Below are positions 1 through 5,778 of a stretch of DNA of 5,778 nt, piece after piece; position 1 is the first letter of the stretch, and the number at the start of each line of letters is the position of its first letter. Location: positions 1-5,778 of the forward strand of contig CAILMA010000391.1 in assembly GCA_903835145.1 (NCBI GenBank). The letters run 5' to 3'. The DNA comes from an uncultured Bacteroidota bacterium. Its GTDB lineage: Bacteria > Bacteroidota > Bacteroidia > Chitinophagales > Chitinophagaceae. Under the pieces are notes generated by a model. It saw only the letters and a program-made list of their open reading frames with translations. It did no database searches and had not been told where the DNA came from. The position numbers were made by a program, and so were the translations under genes.

Positions 1-1857
1 GCCAATGGAAAAAGTGGGCTCATAGATTTGAACCTTGTAAAAAAGCAAAAGCTACTGCGCGCTAATGCGCAGGTAAGTACGTTGGTAGACTACGGTTACA
101 TGACACTAACTGGCTATCCAACTTTAGGTCAAAGCGCCAATGACGCGAAAACTCTACTCCTGGGCGAAATAGAACATCTTAAAAACGGAACCTTTGATGA
201 CGATGTGCTGGTATCGATTGTAAATAATGCAAAGAAATCAATGATAAGAAATGCAGAGAATTACAGGCAACGGGCCGACTTACTCGTGGATGCCTTTGTT
301 TCAGAGGAGGATTGGAGTGAAAGCACCAACTATATGGAACGCCTGAGCAGGGTCACTAAGAAAGACATAACAGACTTTGCAAAAAAATATTTTGACGAAA
401 ATTATGTCGCAGTTTTTAAACTAACTGGCAAGCGCAAAAACGAGCCGGAGGTTGAAAATCCAGATATTACAGCCGTTGAAACCAACTCAGGTACGCAGTC
501 CCATTTTGCGAAAGCCATAAACAGCATGCCAGTAACCCCTGGTACCCCGGTTTTTTTAGATTATGATAAAGACATTCAAAAAGACCACTTAGGACCAGTA
601 GAAGTGCTATATACCCATAACAATGAGGATGAACTTTTTAGGTTGCGCTACCGGTACAAAATTGGAAACTGGAATGATAGGCGTCTTGAAATAGCGGCAA
701 CTTATCTCCAGTTTTTAGGAACAGCCAAAAAAACTTCTGAGGAAATTACAAAGGAGTTTTACAAAATGGGTTGTAGTTTCAAAATGATTGTAACCGACGA
801 ATATACTACTATTGTTATTGATGGGCTTCAAGAAAATTTCGACAAGGCCATAGCGCTCTACGACGACCTTATTGCAAATTGCGTCGGTGATGAAGCTGCT
901 TTAACTGCTCTTAAAGCGCATATCGAGGTTGCACGTGCTGGGTCGAAAATGAACTCGGCCTTGGTGTTATCTGGCTTAGTGAACTATGCCAGATATGGTG
1001 TAACCAATCCATTTAACTATGTGCTGAACGATGATGAATTGAAGAAAGTCTCGAGTGCAGAACTGGTAGAATTATTGCATGCGATGACCAAGTACAACCA
1101 CAGGATTTTGTACTATGGTCCATTGTCGCTGAATGCTTTAACAACATCGTTAAAACCAAAGCACTTTGTGCCATCTGCGTTTACAAACGAGCCAGCACCG
1201 AGAAAATTCATTCCGAGGGTTCCAATCAATAATGAAGTGCTTTTTGCCGATTATAACATTTCGAACAGCATCACAAAATGGATTAGAAATGTTCCGGGAG
1301 CCCGGGCGGCGCAACAACCTGTCATTGAAATTTTCAACAAATACCTTAGTGGATCAACAACTGGCGTATTATCGGAAACCTTGCAATCGCGCAATGCGGC
1401 ATCTTACTCCACCAATGCCAGGTACGTTACACCCTACAACAAAGTAACCCCCTTTTACTTGAGTGCCTACGTAAACTGCGACCTTGATAAGTTTAAAGAA
1501 TCATTTAAGAATATGAATGCGCTATTGACCGAATTGCCAAATGTTGATAACAAATTCGAACTGGCAAAATCTTTAGTAAAGAAAGAAATCGAAACTGAAC
1601 GCTTTACTCCTGATGAAATCATCGACAACTACCTGATAGCTGAACAAAGAGGTCTTAACTCTGACATCCGTAAATTCGTTTATGCTAACGTGGACAATAT
1701 CAACTTTGATACGATCGAGAAATTCCATGGAGAAAATATTTCCAACCAGCCATTCAGCTATTGCATAATTGCATCGAGTGGCCGCGTAAACAAAGAATTA
1801 CTGTCTAAATATGGCGAATATATTAAGCTCACATCCGAGCGGATTTTTGGGTACTAA
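1..1857 (+). CDS. M16 family (pitrilysin/insulinase-like) metallopeptidase, C-terminal part, 5'-truncated by window edge
   Basis: The frame is open from base 1 to the TAA at 1855-1857 (618 residues). The protein begins off the left edge, so the TTG at position 28 is not its start. The fragment reads as the end of the first M16 half, a linker with a 'PVFLDYDKDI'-like segment (residues 183-192), and the complete second half. That half includes the 'FLGTAKKTSEEITKEFYKMG' stretch (238-257), the 'YLSGSTTGVLSETLQ' segment (448-462), and a C-terminus ending 'ERIFGY'. Family members are zinc endopeptidases of two homologous halves forming a clam-shell; the HxxEH zinc site lies in the missing N-terminal region and cannot be checked. 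Bacteroidota members are usually a little under 1000 residues, so about 350 residues are probably missing. Location (periplasm or outer membrane) cannot be told without the N-terminus. Aligning residues 460-469 by eye to insulin-degrading enzyme keeps the conserved Tyr (Y469) but puts Gln (Q462) in place of the usual Arg. No internal frameshift is seen. Confidence 0.9.
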   Translation, partial: ANGKSGLIDLNLVKKQKLLRANAQVSTLVDYGYMTLTGYPTLGQSANDAKTLLLGEIEHLKNGTFDDDVLVSIVNNAKKSMIRNAENYRQRADLLVDAFVSEEDWSESTNYMERLSRVTKKDITDFAKKYFDENYVAVFKLTGKRKNEPEVENPDITAVETNSGTQSHFAKAINSMPVTPGTPVFLDYDKDIQKDHLGPVEVLYTHNNEDELFRLRYRYKIGNWNDRRLEIAATYLQFLGTAKKTSEEITKEFYKMGCSFKMIVTDEYTTIVIDGLQENFDKAIALYDDLIANCVGDEAALTALKAHIEVARAGSKMNSALVLSGLVNYARYGVTNPFNYVLNDDELKKVSSAELVELLHAMTKYNHRILYYGPLSLNALTTSLKPKHFVPSAFTNEPAPRKFIPRVPINNEVLFADYNISNSITKWIRNVPGARAAQQPVIEIFNKYLSGSTTGVLSETLQSRNAASYSTNARYVTPYNKVTPFYLSAYVNCDLDKFKESFKNMNALLTELPNVDNKFELAKSLVKKEIETERFTPDEIIDNYLIAEQRGLNSDIRKFVYANVDNINFDTIEKFHGENISNQPFSYCIIASSGRVNKELLSKYGEYIKLTSERIFGY

Positions 1858-1873
1858 ATCGCTGCCCTACGAA

Positions 1874-1907
1874 AAGCAAACGGCAAACTGATTCTTCAAT
1901 TTTGCTT
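1874..1907 (+). terminator. Possible weak hairpin downstream of the M16 peptidase gene
   Basis: AAGCAAA (1874-1880) is perfectly inverted as TTTGCTT (1901-1907), with a 20-nt loop, starting 17 nt after the peptidase stop. The stem is short and A/T-rich and only a broken T-rich stretch (CATTTTCCTGTTT) follows. It could be a weak terminator or chance. A break in transcription is plausible here because the peptidase and the kinase gene are unrelated and 166 nt apart. Confidence 0.2.
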
Positions 1908-1952
1908 AGCCATTTTCCTGTTTAATGCGCGGGATTTGGGGGCAATTTTATA

Positions 1953-2027
1953 ATGAATAAGCAGCTGCAGCAACTGGACTCCTTAATTTGTTTTAACTTT
2001 CCAGCGACTATTACAAACCGGATATGA
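1953..2027 (+). other. 24-codon ORF overlapping the kinase start (possible leader peptide)
   Basis: An ATG at 1953 opens a 24-codon frame ending in TGA at 2025-2027. Its stop overlaps the kinase ATG (2024-2026) as ATGA, the arrangement typical of translational coupling. The ATG is preceded by the A/T-rich stretch AATTTTATA, a favourable initiation context in Bacteroidota, and by a G run at 1938-1942. The peptide (MNKQLQQLDSLICFNF... then a few residues) matches nothing I recognise. An ORF this short can arise by chance, so only the geometry supports it. Confidence 0.2.
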
Positions 2028-2821
2028 CCCAACGGCAACCAGAAATACGAACGGTGCAGGTAACAAGGTACATTACCCCTTTGCGGGAGGGTGGCTCTAT
2101 GCCCGCTATTGCCGAGGCTGATGATGAGTTTACATATGTGCTTAAATTCAGGGGTGCCGGGCAGGGCAAGAAGGCACTGTTAGCAGAATTGATAGGCGGT
2201 GAAATAGCGCGGGCTGCGGGCCTTAAAATACCTGAAATAGTATTTGCTACGCTCGATGAAGCTTTTGGACGTACAGAGCCCGATGAAGAAATACAGGACC
2301 TGCTGAAGGCAAGTCTGGGCCTTAATCTTGCAATTCATTACCTCTCCGGATCCATAACCTTTGACCCCACGGTAACGAAAGTTGATCCCTTATTGGCATC
2401 TATGATTTTGTGGCTTGATTGCCTGCTGCTTAACGTAGACAGAACCTGCCGCAATACGAATATGCTGGTTTGGAAACGGGAACTTTGGCTCATAGACCAC
2501 GGTGCGTCTTTGTTTTTTCACCATTCGTGGCAGAACTGGGAAGAAAAAGCATTACTGCCCTTTACTTATGCTAAAGACCATGTGTTGGTGCCATATGCTA
2601 CCGAACTGGAGGCGGCGGATAAACACATGAAGGCGGCGCTTACGTCTGCTTTAATTGATACTATAGTGGCTTTAGTTCCTGATGATTTTCTGGATAACGG
2701 ATCGCCGTTTGAAAACGCGCAGTTGCACCGGGAAGCTTACTCGCGCTTCCTCAATACCCGCATTGCCCATTCCGAAACCTTTGTAAAAGCCGCGCAGGAT
2801 GCCAGAACAACACTTATATGA
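2024..2821 (+). CDS. Stand-alone HipA-like kinase (HipA_2-type family)
   Basis: A 265-residue protein kinase-fold protein of the small HipA-like family. Visible features are the 'RYITPLREGGS' nucleotide-loop region (residues 15-25), 'YVLKFRGAGQG' with the likely ATP-binding Lys41 (38-48), a helix with Glu55/Glu60 before 'AGLKIPE' (65-71), the catalytic-loop motif 'NVDRTCRNTN' with Asp139 (137-146), and the metal-binding 'LIDHG' with Asp158 (156-160). The active site therefore looks intact. Classical HipA is about 440 residues, with an additional N-terminal subdomain; that part is absent here and there is no HipB-like helix-turn-helix gene beside it. ATG 2024 is the only ATG start available, since the frame is closed by TAA at 1994-1996; no clear Shine-Dalgarno precedes it. 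The DUF3037 gene overlaps its end by 23 nt, which points to co-expression. Substrate is unknown: HipA phosphorylates glutamyl-tRNA synthetase, but extending that to this family would be a guess. A toxin role is not shown by the sequence. Confidence 0.88.
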   Translation: MTQRQPEIRTVQVTRYITPLREGGSMPAIAEADDEFTYVLKFRGAGQGKKALLAELIGGEIARAAGLKIPEIVFATLDEAFGRTEPDEEIQDLLKASLGLNLAIHYLSGSITFDPTVTKVDPLLASMILWLDCLLLNVDRTCRNTNMLVWKRELWLIDHGASLFFHHSWQNWEEKALLPFTYAKDHVLVPYATELEAADKHMKAALTSALIDTIVALVPDDFLDNGSPFENAQLHREAYSRFLNTRIAHSETFVKAAQDARTTLI

Positions 2822-3182
2822 GTATGCGATACTGCGGGTGGTGCCGAGGGTAGAACGGGAGGAGTTCATAAATGTGGGCGTGATTCTTTACTGTGGCCGG
2901 CTAAAATTTCTGCAAGCAAAATTCGACTTGAATCCTGCAAAGCTGCAAGCATTAGCACCAGAGGCTGATGTGGCGCTTATAACTCAATACCTGGAAGCTC
3001 TGGTAAATATAGTGAATGGTAACCCCGGTAGTGGCTCCATTGGTTGCCTCCCGAGAGCAGAGCGTTTCCGTTGGCTTACTGCCACACGCAGCACTACAAT
3101 ACAATCATCAAAAGTGCACCCTGGCCTGTGCTGTGCGCCTGCTGAAAAACTGGAAATGATTTTCAGGGAGATGGTGGGTTAG
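2799..3182 (+). CDS. DUF3037 domain-containing protein, partner of the HipA-like kinase
   Basis: A 127-residue protein that I recognise as DUF3037. It has the N-terminal 'YEYAILRVVPRVEREEFINV' block followed by GVILY (residues 7-31) and a C-terminal block with 'RFRWLTATRSTTIQSS' (89-104), then 'VHPGLC' (106-111) and a final helix 'KLEMIFREMVG' (117-127). The domain fills almost the whole protein, so it appears complete; no signal peptide or membrane segment is seen. Its ATG at 2799 lies inside the end of the kinase gene (23-nt overlap, different frame). Later ATGs at 2818 and 2823 are in another frame or would not encode the conserved N-terminus, so 2799 is the best start. DUF3037 genes are known to sit next to HipA-like kinase genes in diverse bacteria, but no biochemical role is known to me. 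Being a regulator, substrate or adaptor of the kinase is inference from the pairing. Confidence 0.85.
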   Translation: MPEQHLYEYAILRVVPRVEREEFINVGVILYCGRLKFLQAKFDLNPAKLQALAPEADVALITQYLEALVNIVNGNPGSGSIGCLPRAERFRWLTATRSTTIQSSKVHPGLCCAPAEKLEMIFREMVG

Positions 3183-3207
3183 CGCGAAATAAGAGGTGAT
3201 TTAGCGC
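3182..3207. terminator. Imperfect inverted repeat at the convergent gene ends, possible bidirectional terminator
   Basis: GCGCGAAAT (3182-3190) faces ATTTAGCGC (3199-3207) across an 8-nt loop; 8 of 9 positions pair, with one internal mismatch (3186/3203). The repeat overlaps the last base of the DUF3037 stop and the whole stop codon of the oxidoreductase gene, so it sits where both converging transcripts would need to end. No run of T follows on either strand, which weakens the case for an intrinsic terminator. Confidence 0.3.
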
Positions 3208-4175
3208 ATCACCACCACGAGCCTCCGACCGTTACTATCATCCCGGTTCCAGGCTTGTTCAATGTCTGCAAGGTGCACGATCTCGGTATCAATTTTAATG
3301 CGGCCTTCTGCCATCCATTGCATGGTTTGCGGCAGTACTTCTGAGCCAAATTTCTGTAAAGCCTCAGGCGACAAACTACCAAAACCTGAGCCCAGAATCT
3401 CTATAGCCGAACTTCTCAATAGCCCTGACGATATGGAAATCTGATCACCCGCCATGCTACCGACAGTTACAAACTTTACTGTGGAACTAATGTGATTCAG
3501 GCCGCCACCTTTTAGTGCATTCAATATTAATGACGCCGGGTGGCCCCAGGTATAATCAATCACAATATCGATCGGTATTTCTGCATGCAAAGCCTTTATC
3601 CTTTTGGATATTTCTTCATCGGAGTCTTTAAGCGAAATGACTTCATCGGCACCAAGTGAGGGTAGTGTTTTCAATATTTCGGGGTTGCGGCCTGTTGCTA
3701 TCACCCTGCGCGCACCATAGCACTTTGCTATCTGTATAGCTGCTTTACCGGTAACGCCAGTTGCGCCGTTAATAAGCACTGTCTTCCCCAGTTGCATTCC
3801 AGCCCGGAAACATAAGGCCAGCGAAGCCCCAATAACAATATTCGGTAGTGCCGCTGCATCAGCATCAGTTATGCCATCCGGCAGCACGATGCATTTTCCC
3901 CTATCTACAATGGCTTGCTCTGCAATCATACCGGTAATACCCATTGCATAAACCCGGGTTCCATCGGCCAGCACACCTACACCGTCAACGCCGGGCACCG
4001 CTGGCAGCACGCCCTGGCTGCTGTAGTGGGTGCCGCTTGCACGAGCTTTATCAAGGTTTTTAATTGATGCTGCCTTTACGGTAATCAACACTTCGTTCTC
4101 ATGTGTAGGCACCGGGTCCGGGAAATCGCCAAAGACCGGCGCGTTACCGTATTGGTGCAAAACAGCTGCTTTCAT
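3201..4175 (-). CDS. Zinc-independent medium-chain dehydrogenase/reductase, quinone oxidoreductase-like
   Basis: A 324-residue protein of the medium-chain dehydrogenase/reductase superfamily, predicted cytosolic and probably NADPH-dependent, reducing quinones or activated C=C bonds. The N-terminal GroES-like substrate domain covers roughly residues 1-115 ('MKAAVLHQYG' at 1-10, 'PGVDGVGVLADGTRVYAMG' at 61-79). The nucleotide-binding fold follows with 'INGATGVTGKAAIQIAK' (135-151), the glycine motif of this family, and 'LGADEVISLKD' (174-184). The cysteine and histidine ligands of zinc alcohol dehydrogenases are not apparent. The frame can be extended to a TTG at 4184, adding three residues, but the ATG at 4175 gives the canonical 'MKAAVLHxYG' start and is preferred. 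It is the third gene of the minus-strand set, 34 nt downstream of the fabF-type gene, so co-transcription under the TetR-family regulator is likely. The real substrate cannot be read from the sequence, and a generic 'alcohol dehydrogenase' label would be less accurate. Confidence 0.88.
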   Translation of the reverse strand: MKAAVLHQYGNAPVFGDFPDPVPTHENEVLITVKAASIKNLDKARASGTHYSSQGVLPAVPGVDGVGVLADGTRVYAMGITGMIAEQAIVDRGKCIVLPDGITDADAAALPNIVIGASLALCFRAGMQLGKTVLINGATGVTGKAAIQIAKCYGARRVIATGRNPEILKTLPSLGADEVISLKDSDEEISKRIKALHAEIPIDIVIDYTWGHPASLILNALKGGGLNHISSTVKFVTVGSMAGDQISISSGLLRSSAIEILGSGFGSLSPEALQKFGSEVLPQTMQWMAEGRIKIDTEIVHLADIEQAWNRDDSNGRRLVVVMR

Positions 4176-4209
4176 AGTTTTCAATTGATTAAAATAACTA
4201 CAGATTCAA

Positions 4210-5451
4210 TTACAGCTTTCTGAAAATAACTATAGAATTATGCCCTCCGAATCCGAAGGTATTGTTCATTGCAATGTTAACTGTCTTCTTCAGTGCAGTC
4301 CCGGTAACGATATTGAGTGACGCGGGTATCTCGGGGTCCAGACTTGTGGTGTTTATGGTTGGCGGAATGATACCGTTGTTAATGGCCTTTATACAAAGAA
4401 TGCTTTCGATAGCACCCGCGGCTCCAAGCAAGTGACCAGTCATCGATTTGGTTGCACTTATCGAGAGATTGGCAGTGTCATCACCAAACACCTTCATAAT
4501 GGCCTTTATTTCACTTATATCGCCTACTGGTGTAGATGTGGCGTGGGTGTTGAGGTAGTCAATATCCGAAGGTTTAATGCCTGCCTCTTCCATGGCCAGA
4601 TTCATAGCCTTTGCAGCACCCAGCCCCTCAGGGTGAGTTGCGGTCATATGGTAAGCATCGGCGGTCATGCTGGCCCCAATGAGCTCAGCATATATTTTTG
4701 CACCACGACTCTTGGCGTGTTCGTATTCCTCCAGTATTAAAGCACCCGCGCCTTCACCCATTACAAAACCATCCCTGCTCACATCAAACGGACGCGAGGC
4801 CAGTTCAGGGTTATCGTTGTTGTTCGACATAGCTTTCATAGACGTGAACCCGCCTATAGAAGCCTCCGTTATTGGCGCCTCAGAGCCACCTGTTACAAAT
4901 ACTTTTGCCTTGCCCAAACGGATGTAGTTAAACGCATCCATGATAGCGGTATTAGATGTTGCGCAGGCTGACACCGCCGTGTAGTTGATGCCCATAAGTC
5001 CGAACTTCATGGATATCATACCCGATGCCATATTAGAGATAAGACGGGGAACGAAAAAGGGACTGAAACGCGGCACGAAATTACCCAGCGTATAGTTCTT
5101 CACTTCTTCTTCGAAGGTAGACATGCCACCCTGCCCTGAACCCCAGATGACACCGATATCAAACGGATCCATGGACTTAATATCAAGCCCGCTGTCTTCG
5201 AGGGCAGCTGCTGCTACATATATGGCGTATTGCGTAAATGGGTCGCTTCTTTTTATTTCATTGCGGTCGAGGTATTTTTCGGGTGTAAAGCCCTTTACTT
5301 CGCAGGCAAACCTGGTTTTGAATAATGAGGGATCGAACCGGGTGATGCGCGCCGCACCACTTACACCATTCACGGCATTGTTCCAAAACTCATTAACGTC
5401 ATTACCGATAGGGGTTAGTGCACCGAGCCCTGTTACTACAACTCTTTTCAT
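4210..5451 (-). CDS. fabF: Beta-ketoacyl-[acyl-carrier-protein] synthase II (FabF-type, accessory copy likely)
   Basis: A complete 413-residue condensing enzyme of the thiolase fold, the usual FabF length. It joins malonyl-ACP to an acyl chain with loss of CO2. The catalytic set is intact: Cys163 in 'SACATS', His303 in 'NTHATSTPVGD', Lys335 and His340 in 'ATKSMTGHLLGAAGA'. The C-terminal gate motif 'FGFGGHNS' (399-406) is also present. One notable position is Gln107 in 'GSGQGG' (104-109), where E. coli FabF has Ile108 at the bottom of the acyl pocket, so chain-length preference may differ. The start ATG (5451-5449) overlaps the stop of the TetR-family gene as ATGA, pointing to translational coupling. 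No acyl carrier protein, FabG or FabD gene is adjacent, unlike a housekeeping fab cluster, so this is more likely an accessory or inducible synthase. A role in polyene or polyketide synthesis is possible but has no support within the window. Confidence 0.93.
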   Translation of the reverse strand: MKRVVVTGLGALTPIGNDVNEFWNNAVNGVSGAARITRFDPSLFKTRFACEVKGFTPEKYLDRNEIKRSDPFTQYAIYVAAAALEDSGLDIKSMDPFDIGVIWGSGQGGMSTFEEEVKNYTLGNFVPRFSPFFVPRLISNMASGMISMKFGLMGINYTAVSACATSNTAIMDAFNYIRLGKAKVFVTGGSEAPITEASIGGFTSMKAMSNNNDNPELASRPFDVSRDGFVMGEGAGALILEEYEHAKSRGAKIYAELIGASMTADAYHMTATHPEGLGAAKAMNLAMEEAGIKPSDIDYLNTHATSTPVGDISEIKAIMKVFGDDTANLSISATKSMTGHLLGAAGAIESILCIKAINNGIIPPTINTTSLDPEIPASLNIVTGTALKKTVNIAMNNTFGFGGHNSIVIFRKL

Positions 5452-5778
5452 GCTTTTAGTTCTTTAATTATGGTATCTTTTATGGTTTTAAAATCTTTTT
5501 CATCTGTAAGCCTGCTAAGCTGCAAAGATGCAAGCATATTGGTAATAATCAATAGCGCCTTTGTGCGGGGCGCGGCTTTAAAATCAAATACACCCTTTTT
5601 CCGGCCTTCTTTTAATATAGCGGTCACCCATTCAAGTATCTTCTGTACCAGAATTTCCAGCTGTTCTTTTACTTCAGGCTCCACAGTATTAAGCGACGAG
5701 GCAAGTGAGCCTACAAGGCAAATATTGCCTTCGGCCTGCGTTTCGTCGTAAATTGAGAAAAATGCATTTAATTTGCCC
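5448..5778 (-). CDS. TetR/AcrR family transcriptional regulator, C-terminal ligand-binding domain, 5'-truncated by window edge
   Basis: The minus-strand frame is open from the right edge to a TGA at 5450-5448 (109 residues seen), so the gene starts outside the window; the GTG at 5684 is not the true start. The visible part matches the all-helical C-terminal domain of TetR-family repressors: 'EGNICLVGSLASSL' (16-29), an amphipathic helix around 'LEWVTAILKEGRKKGVF' (48-64), then 'IITNMLASLQLSRL' (77-90) and a last helix ending 'IIKELKA'. The N-terminal helix-turn-helix is off the edge, so the DNA-binding part is unseen and the family call rests on the effector domain alone. The stop overlaps the fabF-type start by 4 nt, making this the upstream gene of a likely three-gene operon. 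Such regulators commonly repress their own operon and release it on binding a small molecule; the ligand and operator here are unknown. Confidence 0.8.
   Translation of the reverse strand, partial: GKLNAFFSIYDETQAEGNICLVGSLASSLNTVEPEVKEQLEILVQKILEWVTAILKEGRKKGVFDFKAAPRTKALLIITNMLASLQLSRLTDEKDFKTIKDTIIKELKA

Noticed and set aside
1166..1447. Plus-strand open frame in another frame inside the M16 gene
   Set aside because: It is fully embedded in well-matched M16 coding sequence, and its product is low-information and unlike any family I know.
1943..1990. Possible promoter elements upstream of the kinase: TATAAT at 1949-1954 and TTAATTTG at 1983-1990
   Set aside because: TTAATTTG differs by one base from the Bacteroidota -7 consensus TAnnTTTG, but no TTTG lies at the expected distance upstream. 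The TATAAT lacks a convincing -35 partner and this consensus is not the main one in the phylum. Neither is strong enough to annotate.
2672..2869. Minus-strand open frame over the kinase/DUF3037 junction
   Set aside because: It lies antisense to two recognised genes, has no recognisable domain and no gene context of its own.
3262..3444. Plus-strand open frame opposite the end of the oxidoreductase gene
   Set aside because: It is short and antisense to conserved coding sequence, with no recognisable product.
4176..4184. TTG start at 4184 for the oxidoreductase, adding three residues
   Set aside because: The ATG at 4175 yields the canonical family N-terminus and is the commoner codon; nothing supports the extension.
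4432..5467. Three plus-strand open frames (4432-4740, 4667-4927, 5123-5467) opposite the FabF-type gene
   Set aside because: They are antisense to a complete gene with intact catalytic motifs, overlap each other, and encode nothing that resembles a known domain.
5470..5751. Plus-strand open frame opposite the TetR-family gene
   Set aside because: The minus-strand frame is open across the whole stretch to the window edge and reads as a TetR C-terminal domain; the plus-strand product is a shadow.

Overview
The window most likely comes from a member of the Bacteroidota, probably Sphingobacteriales or Chitinophagales. This is inferred from protein style and has not been tested by a search. The M16 peptidase has the long two-half architecture and 'IFGY'-type C-terminus common in that phylum, the starts lack strong Shine-Dalgarno sequences and are often preceded by A/T-rich DNA, and base composition is moderate. 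By eye the peptidase gene is richer in A/T than the rest.

Layout, left to right. (1) Positions 1-1857, plus strand: the C-terminal about 618 residues of a large M16 (pitrilysin/insulinase-like) metallopeptidase; its catalytic N-terminal part lies off the left edge. (2) Positions 1858-2023: a 166-nt spacer with a small inverted repeat and a 24-codon ORF whose stop overlaps the next start. (3) Positions 2024-3182, plus strand: a two-gene unit of a stand-alone HipA-like kinase (265 aa) and a DUF3037 protein (127 aa), overlapping by 23 nt. (4) Positions 3201-5778, minus strand: three co-directional genes, in order of transcription a TetR-family regulator (only its C-terminal domain is in the window), a FabF-type beta-ketoacyl-ACP synthase and a zinc-free medium-chain quinone oxidoreductase-like enzyme. 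The first two overlap by 4 nt (ATGA) and the third follows after 34 nt, so they look like one operon. The plus and minus blocks converge with 18 nt between stop codons, across an imperfect inverted repeat.

Functional reading. The HipA-like kinase/DUF3037 pair is the least understood part. The kinase keeps recognisable ATP-site and catalytic residues but lacks the extra N-terminal region of classical HipA and has no HipB-like DNA-binding partner beside it, so DUF3037 is the obvious candidate partner. The minus-strand operon looks like a TetR-controlled, possibly inducible, accessory fatty-acyl condensing enzyme plus reductase; the synthase has all catalytic residues but carries Gln where E. 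coli FabF has the acyl-pocket residue Ile108. No RNA genes, CRISPR arrays, insertion sequences or prophage genes were recognised.
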